16,918 bases of DNA from positions 1-16,918 of the forward strand of contig CAZPMO010000104.1 in NCBI GenBank assembly GCA_964587515.1, written 5' to 3'. Shown piece after piece: positions 7,268 to 13,414 of the stretch. Origin of the DNA: CAZPMO01 sp964587515. Its GTDB lineage: Bacteria; Pseudomonadota; Alphaproteobacteria; MPNO01. Numbering within the stretch: the first letter of the stretch is position 1; each line of letters starts with the position of its first letter. A program made the position numbers and the translations under genes. Below the pieces are notes generated by a model. It saw only the letters and a program-made list of their open reading frames with translations. It was not told the origin of the DNA and did no database searches.

Positions 7268-9619
7268 TTAGCGCGCGGCCAGCCGTTCGGCGGGCATACG
7301 AAGTGTCACTGTGGTTCCTTCGCCAGGCTTGCTTTGCAAGTCGAACGAGCCGCCATGCAACTCGACCAGCGCCTTCGCCAGCGGCAGGCCGCGCCCGGCA
7401 CCGTCGTGCGGGCGGTCCATATAGCTTTCGACCTGTCCGAACGGAGCCAGCGCCATTGGGATATCCTCCGGCGCGATTCCGATGCCGGTGTCGGCGATCT
7501 TGATTATCATATAGCTATTTTTGGCGACGCGCGCCGAAACCACGACCTCGCCGCCGCGCTCGGTGAATTTCACGCCGTTGGAAATCAGACTGGCGAGGAT
7601 CTGTTTGAGCTTGCGGACATCGCCCCGCAGCGGCGGTAGATGCCCGGCAACGTCTTCGCGGAGCGTGATCCCGTCCTGAATCGCCTGGTCCTTGAACAGA
7701 CGGACCGCGCCGTTGATCAGGTCGGAGACATCCACCAATTCGTCGTCAAGCGCAAGCTGACCGGTTTCGATCCGCGACAGATCGAGAATATCCTCAATGA
7801 CGGTCAGCAGATGCTGGCCCGACTCGTGGATGTTACCGATATATTCGACGTAGCTCTCGTTGCCGATCGGACCCATCGCCTCGCTGCGGATGATGTTCGA
7901 AAAACCCATGATCGCGTTCAGGGGCGTGCGCAGTTCATGGTTCATCATGGCCAGGAAATTGGACTTCGCCTTGCTGGCGGCCTCGGCCCCGTCGCGGGCC
8001 TTCATCAGATCGACATTGAGATGTTCCAGCGATACGGCCTGCTGTTCGGCCAGTTCGCGAGAATGGATGATTTCGTCTTCATAGGCCTTGCGATCGGAAA
8101 TATCGCGAATGGCGGATAACACCATCTGTTCGCCGTCCACCTCGATGGGGCCGAGGCTGATATCGACCGGAATTTCCGTTCCGTCCTTGGTCAACCCCAT
8201 GAAATTCCAGCCTTGGCCCATGGGCCGGCGCGCCGCGTCGTGCGTGAATTTCCCGACATGTCCGGGATGCCCGGCGCGGAACCGCTCGGGGATCAGCATC
8301 TCGACCCTCTGGCCCAGCATTTCCTCCCGACCGTAGCCGAACAGGCTCTCGGTCACCGCGTTGACCAACTTGATTTCGCCGGTGGAATCGCAGAGCAGCA
8401 TCGCCTCCGGCCCCGCTTCCAGCAATGTCCGGAATTTCCGCTCGGCGGATTTTCGGTCCATCATCTCGCCGGTCAGCAGTTCGTTCGCGTGCGAAACCTC
8501 GCCGAGCAGACGTTCCACCTGACCCGTGCGATGCATCGTCGACCTCAGATAGCTGACGAGCAGCCCGGTCACCACGAGACCGATCGCGAGGATCGTCCAC
8601 ACGACCCAGCCAAAGGAGCCGGGGATCGGCCCCGATATGGGGCGGAACAGGACGGAAAGCTGGTGACCCGCGACATCGAGCGTGCGGGCGACATGTTGAC
8701 CGGCGCGGATTTCACCCTCTTTCAGAATCGGCGCGCCGCCCGATCCGGCGCGCGAGGCGTGAAGGTATAATGGCCGATCACTGACCGTGTGGGCGGGGTC
8801 GAACAGATAGATATGGAGACCGGCGGCCCTTGCGGACCCGGCGAGCGCGGCCTCGACGATATCGCCCAGGTGAAGCGTGGTGACCGCGAAGCCAAGCAGA
8901 TTGGCCCGCCGGTCGCGCGCCGTGTCGCCAAGTGACCGCCGCTGATAGACCGGTTCGAAAACCATGAATTCCGCCGAGCCCCTGGCTTCGTTTGCGGCCG
9001 CGGCGCGACTGATCACGACGGTTTTGCCGACGTCACGCGCCATCTTGAGAGCGCGTCGCGTGCCGGGTTCCGACGCCCGGTCGAACCCCAGTGTGACCAT
9101 CCGCGAAGCGCGGCCGCTGCGTTGGCTCGATCGGACAAAGCGAACCGGATAATATTCCCGGCGCGAAGACGCCGCTGTCGGTTGTCCGTCGCGACCCTGT
9201 TCGGTAATGCGGTATGTAGGATTGGCCGGAGTGCGCTCCGCGCGCTCGTATGTGGCCCGTTGCCCGCGGACCACGCGCGGCAGCCATTCCGCGTTCACGA
9301 CTCCCGGGAACGGCGCCAGACGCTGATCGACAATTTCCTCGAAGTCCTCGCGCGCGATCGCGCCGTCGGCATCGAACAGGCCGGATAGCGGATGCAGCGC
9401 CGTCAGATGGGTGTCGAACGCGCGACGCAACGCATCCGTGTGAATGGAGGCGCGTTGTTCGAGCATGTCGGTAAGATGTTGGGTATGCCACGACCGCGCC
9501 AAAAAGAACGCGGCGAACGACAGGCCGACCCCGAGGCATAACGCCACGGCTATCGGCGTCCAACGGGCGAGACCGGTGGGCGCCGGCCGCGCGGACCATG
9601 TGATCGAATGTGCCGTCAT
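7268..9619 (-). CDS. CHASE-PAS sensor histidine kinase, orphan
   Basis: Membrane-bound sensor kinase of 783 residues. TM1 is at about 21-40. A periplasmic CHASE-type ligand-binding domain spans about 65-330 (note VNAEWLPRV at 108-116), and TM2 is at about 336-358. A PAS domain follows at about 393-512 (FRTLLEAGPEAMLLCD through IRDISDRKAYEDE). The HisKA motif NHELRTPLNAIMGFSNI carries phospho-acceptor H561. The catalytic ATPase domain has its N box at N681 (ISNGVKFT), G1 box IADTGIGI at 708-715 and G2 box DGAGRGLPL at 739-747. All catalytic elements are present. There is no receiver domain in the protein and no response-regulator gene in the window, so its partner is encoded elsewhere. It lies 120 bp upstream of the efflux adaptor on the same strand. 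Sensing an efflux substrate is an inference from position only. CHASE ligands are typically small molecules such as cytokinin-like adenines or peptides; none can be named here. Confidence 0.93.
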   Translation of the reverse strand: MTAHSITWSARPAPTGLARWTPIAVALCLGVGLSFAAFFLARSWHTQHLTDMLEQRASIHTDALRRAFDTHLTALHPLSGLFDADGAIAREDFEEIVDQRLAPFPGVVNAEWLPRVVRGQRATYERAERTPANPTYRITEQGRDGQPTAASSRREYYPVRFVRSSQRSGRASRMVTLGFDRASEPGTRRALKMARDVGKTVVISRAAAANEARGSAEFMVFEPVYQRRSLGDTARDRRANLLGFAVTTLHLGDIVEAALAGSARAAGLHIYLFDPAHTVSDRPLYLHASRAGSGGAPILKEGEIRAGQHVARTLDVAGHQLSVLFRPISGPIPGSFGWVVWTILAIGLVVTGLLVSYLRSTMHRTGQVERLLGEVSHANELLTGEMMDRKSAERKFRTLLEAGPEAMLLCDSTGEIKLVNAVTESLFGYGREEMLGQRVEMLIPERFRAGHPGHVGKFTHDAARRPMGQGWNFMGLTKDGTEIPVDISLGPIEVDGEQMVLSAIRDISDRKAYEDEIIHSRELAEQQAVSLEHLNVDLMKARDGAEAASKAKSNFLAMMNHELRTPLNAIMGFSNIIRSEAMGPIGNESYVEYIGNIHESGQHLLTVIEDILDLSRIETGQLALDDELVDVSDLINGAVRLFKDQAIQDGITLREDVAGHLPPLRGDVRKLKQILASLISNGVKFTERGGEVVVSARVAKNSYMIIKIADTGIGIAPEDIPMALAPFGQVESYMDRPHDGAGRGLPLAKALVELHGGSFDLQSKPGEGTTVTLRMPAERLAAR

Positions 9620-9693
9620 CTGTCAGACGCCGATCTCGATTCCAAGCAAGCCTTTCAAACCATTGATTAAAATAAGGGTGCGGGAAATAAGTT

Positions 9694-9711
9694 TTAGTTA
9701 ATTTCAACTAA
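9694..9711. promoter_or_regulatory. Operator-like inverted repeat TTAGTT-N6-AACTAA
   Basis: Perfect 6-bp arms separated by 6 bp, in the AT-rich part of the 223-bp divergent region between the histidine kinase and cysQ. It sits about 75-92 bp upstream of the kinase start and 132 bp upstream of the cysQ start. The geometry is that of a dimeric regulator site. The regulator is unknown. Confidence 0.45.
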
Positions 9712-9713
9712 GT

Positions 9714-9731
9714 CGAAATTCGCATATTTCG
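9714..9731. promoter_or_regulatory. Second operator-like inverted repeat CGAAAT-N6-ATTTCG
   Basis: Perfect 6-bp arms with a 6-bp spacer, two bases from the previous inverted repeat and of identical 6-6-6 architecture. The spacer of the first repeat (AATTTC) is also the reverse complement of GAAATT inside this one, so the two can pair with each other. This may be a double operator or an alternative stem-loop in a leader RNA. No convincing promoter hexamers could be fixed beside it. Confidence 0.42.
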
Positions 9732-9842
9732 GCCATGGGCGCCTCGGCTTGTCGGTTCGGCGCGGTGCGATTATCATCCGGCGGACTGCCCGAGAAGGGC
9801 TCCTGGCCTATGAAAATCAACGATCTAACGGGATAGCGCTAT

Positions 9843-10622
9843 ATGTCCGCCGGCAATCCGTACGATGACTGGCTCGACCGATGTCGGGATATCGCTCGTG
9901 ATGCGGGTGCGTTAATACTTGAATTCTATCGGGACGGGTTCGAGGTTCGGGAAAAGGCGGATTCCTCGCCGGTGACCGAGGCGGACGAGGCGGCGGAGAG
10001 GCTTATCCTGCCGGCCCTGCGCGCCTTGGTGCCGGATATTCCGGTGATCGCCGAGGAAGCGGTCGCGGCCGGGCGCATCGAGACCATCACCGGCGACCGG
10101 TTCTGGCTTGTCGATCCGCTCGACGGAACCAAGGAGTTCATCGCCCGCAATGACGAATTCACGGTCAATATCGCGCTGATCGAGGCCGGCCGGCCGGTGC
10201 TGGGGGTGGTCTACGCGCCGGCGCTGGAGACCATGTATAGCGGCGCGGGTCCGGGAACCGCCGAGGTCGCGAAGGGCTCCGAGCCGGGCCGCGCCATCGC
10301 CGCGCGCGCGACGCCCCAGGACGGCGCGGTCGTGGTCTCAAGCCGCTCGCACGGCGATCGCGAGCAGCTGGCCGAGCTTACCGGGCGGATGAAGATCGCC
10401 GGTCACCGCACCGCCGGAAGCTCGCTGAAATTCTGCCTCGTGGCGGCCGGCGAGGCCGATATCTACCCGCGCTACGGTCCGACCTGTGAATGGGATACCG
10501 CCGCCGGTCACGCGGTGCTCGCCGCCGCCGGCGGCAGCGTGCGGACCCTCGACGGCGCGGAGCTGTCCTACGCCAAGGCGGATTTCCTCAATCCCCAATT
10601 TATCGCGCGCGGGCTCGATTGA
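9843..10622 (+). CDS. cysQ: 3'(2'),5'-bisphosphate nucleotidase CysQ
   Basis: Cytosolic magnesium-dependent phosphatase of the inositol monophosphatase superfamily. It converts 3'-phosphoadenosine 5'-phosphate (PAP), a by-product of sulfate assimilation and phosphopantetheinyl transfer, to AMP. The family signatures are intact: SPVTEADEAAE at 42-52, IAEEA at 69-73 with metal-ligand glutamates, the key WLVDPLDGTKEF at 88-99 (D91, D94), and GSSLKFCLVAAGEADIYPR at 192-210. The last is followed by EWDTAAGHAVL at 216-226 carrying D218. The length of 259 residues is normal. The ATG at 9843 gives a complete N-terminus but has only a weak ribosome-binding site. It overlaps the following sua5-type gene by four bases, indicating cotranscription. 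A plain inositol monophosphatase is less likely because of the DGTKEF and GEADIYPR motifs. Confidence 0.93.
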   Translation: MSAGNPYDDWLDRCRDIARDAGALILEFYRDGFEVREKADSSPVTEADEAAERLILPALRALVPDIPVIAEEAVAAGRIETITGDRFWLVDPLDGTKEFIARNDEFTVNIALIEAGRPVLGVVYAPALETMYSGAGPGTAEVAKGSEPGRAIAARATPQDGAVVVSSRSHGDREQLAELTGRMKIAGHRTAGSSLKFCLVAAGEADIYPRYGPTCEWDTAAGHAVLAAAGGSVRTLDGAELSYAKADFLNPQFIARGLD

Positions 10623-11578
10623 GCAGCCCCCGCATCAGACCCGCCGACGCGGCCGCCATCGGGGACGCCGCCGAAATCCTGCGCGCCGGCGGGCTGGTCG
10701 CCTTTCCGACGGAGACGGTTTACGGGCTGGGGGCGGACGCGACCAGCGACGCCGCGGTCGCGTCGATCTTCGCCGCCAAACAGCGCCCCCGCTTCAACCC
10801 CTTGATCATCCATGTCGCCGACCGGGCGGCGGCGGCGGCGCTGGTGGCGTTCGACGATCGCGCGGAGACGCTGGCCGCGCGGTTCTGGCCCGGCGCGCTG
10901 TCGCTGGTGCTGCCGAGGCGCGATGATTGCCCGGTCTCGCTTCTGGCCGGCGCGGGACTCGCGACGCTGGCGGTGCGCGTCCCCGATCATCCGGTGGCGC
11001 GCGCGCTGCTGAACGCCGCCGCATGCCCGATCGCGGCGCCGAGCGCCAACCGGTCGGGCGAGGTCAGCCCGACGCGGGCCGAACATGTGGCGGCGTCCCT
11101 CGGGGACGCGGTTTCACTGGTTCTGAACGGTGGTTCGTGCGGCATCGGGCTGGAATCGACGGTGCTCGATCTCTGCCGCGCCCGGCCGGCGATTTTACGA
11201 CCCGGCGGGGTGCCGCGCGAAGACATCGAGGCGATCGCCGGACCATTGGGTGAGCCCGACCCCGGAGACGCGCCGGCCGGGCCGGGCATGCTGGCCAGCC
11301 ACTATGCGCCCGGCATTCGCCTACGCGCCGATATCGAGGATGTGCGCCCGGGCGAAGCGCTATTGTCGTTCGGCCGCCATCGCCTGACCGGCTTCGCCGC
11401 CGAGCGCAATCTCAGCCCGACTGGCGACCTCGCCGAGGCCGCCGCCAACCTGTTCGCCAGCCTGCGCGAGCTCGACCGCCCCGACCATGCCGGCATCGCG
11501 GCGATGGCGGTGCTCGACCAGGGGCTGGGCCGCGCCATCAACGATCGGCTGCGCCGCGCCGCCGCTCCTCGCGGTTAG
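10619..11578 (+). CDS. L-threonylcarbamoyladenylate synthase, Sua5 type
   Basis: Makes threonylcarbamoyl-AMP from threonine, bicarbonate and ATP, the first step of t6A37 modification of ANN-decoding tRNAs. The YrdC domain covers about 7-200, with FPTETVYGLGADA at 29-41, KQRPRFNPL at 54-62 and APSANRSGEVSPT at 140-152. A linker GPGMLASHYAPG (221-232) leads into a C-terminal Sua5 domain (about 233-319), so this is the long Sua5 form rather than the short TsaC form. The start is TTG at 10619, which overlaps the cysQ stop as TTGA. This gives 319 residues and removes an arginine-rich stretch that only arises by reading back through cysQ in another frame to 10490. Because no ATG or GTG fits, translation is probably coupled to cysQ. 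The gene product is likely essential in most bacteria. Confidence 0.92.
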   Translation: MSSPRIRPADAAAIGDAAEILRAGGLVAFPTETVYGLGADATSDAAVASIFAAKQRPRFNPLIIHVADRAAAAALVAFDDRAETLAARFWPGALSLVLPRRDDCPVSLLAGAGLATLAVRVPDHPVARALLNAAACPIAAPSANRSGEVSPTRAEHVAASLGDAVSLVLNGGSCGIGLESTVLDLCRARPAILRPGGVPREDIEAIAGPLGEPDPGDAPAGPGMLASHYAPGIRLRADIEDVRPGEALLSFGRHRLTGFAAERNLSPTGDLAEAAANLFASLRELDRPDHAGIAAMAVLDQGLGRAINDRLRRAAAPRG

Positions 11579-11624
11579 TGCGCCGCGCTTGCCCGGGCGT
11601 GGTTCATCGTCTAATTCATAACCC

Positions 11625-13055
11625 ATGAGTTCCGTCTCCAGCGCCGTCCCCGACGGCTTCGTCGAACGCCTCGCCGCCATCACCGGGCCGCGCGGGCTGA
11701 TCACCGATTCCACCGACATGGCGCCTTTTCTTGTGGACGAGCGCCAATCCTATTTCGGCGAAGCTGTCGCGGTGGCGCGCCCCGCGACCACGGAGGAAGT
11801 ATCGGCCATCGTCGCGCTTTGCGATGAGGCCCGGATCCCGATCGTGCCGCAAGGCGGCAACACCGGGCTGTGCGGCGGAGCGACGCCGTTCGAGCAGGGC
11901 GGCGAACTGCTGCTCAGCCTGACGCGCATGAACCGGGTGCGCGAGATCGATGCGCTGAACTACACCATCACCGTCGAGGCCGGGGTCATCCTGACCGACG
12001 TCCAGAAGGCGGCCGACGAGGCCGATCGCCTGTTCCCGCTGTCGCTGGGCGCCGAGGGCACGGCCCGCATCGGCGGCAATCTCTCCACCAACGCGGGCGG
12101 CACCGGCGTGCTGCGCTTCGGCCCGGCCCGCGACCTGGTGCTGGGGCTCGAGGTGGTGCTGCCCGACGGAAAGGTGCTGGACGGGCTGAAGGGCCTGCGC
12201 AAGGACAATACCGGCTACGATTTGAAACAGCTTTTCATCGGCGCCGAGGGCACGCTGGGGATCATTACCGCCGCCGTCCTGAAGCTGTTTCCCAAGCAGC
12301 ACGTCGTCGAGACCGCCTTCATCGCCGTGCCCGACCCAAAGGCCTCCGTCGAGCTGCTGTCGCGGGCGCGCGCCGCCAGCGGCGACCGGGTGACCACGTT
12401 CGAACTCATCCCCCGCCTGCCGCTCGATTTCGCGCTCAGGCACATCCCCGACGTCCGCGACCCCATGCCGACGCGCTATGACTGCTACGTCTTGTTCGAA
12501 CTGGCCTCCAGCCACGCCGACGACGATCTGCGCGCCGTGATGGAAGCCTTGCTGAGCGACGCCATGGAAGCCGGATTGGTCCAGGACGGGGTGATCGCCG
12601 AAAGCGGCGCCCAGGCGGCTGATTTCTGGCGTATCCGCGAGACCCTGCCGGAGGCCCAGAAATACGAGGGCGCCAGCATCAAGCACGATATTTCGGTGCC
12701 GGTCTCGCGCATCGCGGAATTCATGGAGACCGCGTCGGCGCGCATCAAGGCCTACGATCCCGGCATCCGCATCTGCGCCTTCGGCCATGTGGGCGACGGC
12801 AACATGCATTTCAACATGGCGCAGCCGGAAGGCGGCGACGGCGACGCGTTCAAGGCCCGCACCGGAGAGATCAACCGCATCGTCCACGACACCGTGGTCG
12901 GCATGGGCGGCGCGATCTCCGCCGAACACGGCATCGGGCGGCTACGCAAGGAGGAGCTGGAGCATTACGAGTCCGATGTCGCGCTGGGCCTGATGCGCCG
13001 CATCAAGGGTCTTGTCGATCCCAACAACATCATGAACCCGGGCAAGGTGGTTTAG
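11625..13055 (+). CDS. FAD-binding D-2-hydroxyacid dehydrogenase (D-2-hydroxyglutarate/D-lactate dehydrogenase family)
   Basis: Flavoprotein of the vanillyl-alcohol-oxidase/PCMH fold that oxidises a D-2-hydroxyacid to the 2-oxoacid and passes electrons to a carrier. The N-terminal FAD domain (about 45-225) contains PQGGNTGLCGGA at 75-86, EGTARIGGNLSTNAGG at 144-159 and GYDLKQLFIGAEGTLGIIT at 197-215. The C-terminal FAD-oxidase domain carries WRIRE at 335-339, KHDISVP at 353-359, the metal-site motif GHVGDGNMHFN at 387-397 and AEHGIGR at 433-439. It ends in the usual VDPNNIMNPGKV. The KHDISVP segment and overall form favour the D-2-hydroxyglutarate branch over GlcD or D-lactate enzymes, but the substrate is inferred. 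It has 476 residues. The ATG at 11625 has no Shine-Dalgarno; it lies 46 bp after the sua5 gene in the same direction. Confidence 0.9.
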   Translation: MSSVSSAVPDGFVERLAAITGPRGLITDSTDMAPFLVDERQSYFGEAVAVARPATTEEVSAIVALCDEARIPIVPQGGNTGLCGGATPFEQGGELLLSLTRMNRVREIDALNYTITVEAGVILTDVQKAADEADRLFPLSLGAEGTARIGGNLSTNAGGTGVLRFGPARDLVLGLEVVLPDGKVLDGLKGLRKDNTGYDLKQLFIGAEGTLGIITAAVLKLFPKQHVVETAFIAVPDPKASVELLSRARAASGDRVTTFELIPRLPLDFALRHIPDVRDPMPTRYDCYVLFELASSHADDDLRAVMEALLSDAMEAGLVQDGVIAESGAQAADFWRIRETLPEAQKYEGASIKHDISVPVSRIAEFMETASARIKAYDPGIRICAFGHVGDGNMHFNMAQPEGGDGDAFKARTGEINRIVHDTVVGMGGAISAEHGIGRLRKEELEHYESDVALGLMRRIKGLVDPNNIMNPGKVV

Positions 13056-13064
13056 GACGAAAGA

Positions 13065-13220
13065 TCACCACTCGCGGGGCGGATCATGAGTGTCCTCGCG
13101 CTGTCGGCTCTGTTCTTTTCTTTCCGTGCGTCCGTCTTTGTCGCGGCCCTCCTCCCGTTCGATTTCGTCGTAACGGCGGACCGGCTTGTCCAGATAGGGG
13201 CTGTTTTTCATCACCAGCAT
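13065..13220 (-). CDS. Small charged protein, 51 aa, function unknown
   Basis: A short gene on the strand opposite to its large neighbours. ATG at 13220 is preceded by AGGAGG (13231-13226) at 5-nt spacing, one of the clearest ribosome-binding sites in the window; TGA is at 13067-13065. The product begins MLVMKNSPYLDKPVRRYDEI and continues with a run very rich in Glu, Asp, Arg and Lys to the C-terminal DPPREW. There are no TM segments, no cysteines and no signal peptide. The pattern SPYLDKPVRRYDEI followed by a charged tail looks like a structured short motif with a disordered tail. It resembles small uncharacterised proteobacterial proteins I have an impression of, but I cannot name a family. 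The stop is only 9 bp from the stop of the convergent dehydrogenase gene. A CRP-type site sits upstream. Translation is well supported; the function is unknown. Confidence 0.72.
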   Translation of the reverse strand: MLVMKNSPYLDKPVRRYDEIEREEGRDKDGRTERKEQSRQREDTHDPPREW

Positions 13221-13225
13221 CCCTT

Positions 13226-13231
13226 CCTCCT
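13226..13231 (-). promoter_or_regulatory. Strong Shine-Dalgarno (AGGAGG) for the 51-aa gene
   Basis: Full AGGAGG on the minus strand, five bases before ATG 13220. It decides the start: the second in-frame ATG (13211) would be 14 bases away, which is too far. Confidence 0.75.
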
Positions 13232-13258
13232 TTGCTACCACAACGTACCAACAACGCG

Positions 13259-13264
13259 ATATTA
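13259..13264 (-). promoter_or_regulatory. Candidate -10 element (TAATAT) of a class II CRP-type promoter for the 51-aa gene
   Basis: TAATAT on the minus strand matches four of six bases of the consensus. The predicted start point is 13252, giving a leader of about 32 nt to the ATG at 13220. No -35 hexamer is seen, as is usual for class II activator-dependent promoters. The centre of the upstream CRP-type site falls exactly at -41.5 from this start point. Promoter activity is inferred. Confidence 0.4.
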
Positions 13265-13285
13265 GCGGATTACGGGTGGAATCGC

Positions 13286-13301
13286 TGTGACTGCCATCAC
13301 A
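13286..13301. promoter_or_regulatory. CRP-type binding site TGTGA-N6-TCACA
   Basis: TGTGA CTGCCA TCACA is a perfect match to the two conserved half-sites of the E. coli CRP consensus with the canonical 6-bp spacer. It lies in the divergent region between the 51-aa gene and the acyl-CoA dehydrogenase gene, 66 bp from the former and 114 bp from the latter. CRP/FNR-superfamily regulators of alphaproteobacteria recognise related TGTGA- or TGT-N8-ACA-like sites, so the identity of the regulator is open. Confidence 0.6.
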
Positions 13302-13353
13302 ACTGCGAGGAATTTGGCGGTTTTTTCTAAAATGCCGGATATCCCCATCAACG

Positions 13354-13380
13354 TTGTGTTAGCCGCCCCGGCTGTATTAT
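13354..13380 (+). promoter_or_regulatory. Weak candidate promoter for the acyl-CoA dehydrogenase
   Basis: TTGTGT (13354-13359) and TATTAT (13375-13380) are separated by 15 bp, shorter than ideal. Between them is a small hairpin AGCCG-CCC-CGGCT (13361-13373). The start point would be near 13387, putting the CRP-type site centre at about -93.5, near the spacing of class I sites. Evidence is thin. Confidence 0.25.
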
Positions 13381-13414
13381 TAACCATAGCGCTTAAACCA
13401 GGGAGCGAGACGCC

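Noticed and set aside
9810..9836. Eight-codon frame MKINDLTG immediately before cysQ
   Set aside because: Very short, without regulatory residues or a stem-loop pair that would suggest attenuation. Expected by chance.
10490..10618. N-terminal extension of the Sua5 gene back into cysQ
   Set aside because: Residues are arginine-rich readthrough of the cysQ active-site region in another frame. Family homology begins just after the TTG at 10619.
11616..12929. 437-codon minus-strand open frame opposite the FAD dehydrogenase
   Set aside because: Composition is dominated by Gly, Ala, His, Asp and Arg typical of reverse-strand reading. The sense frame has full family motifs.
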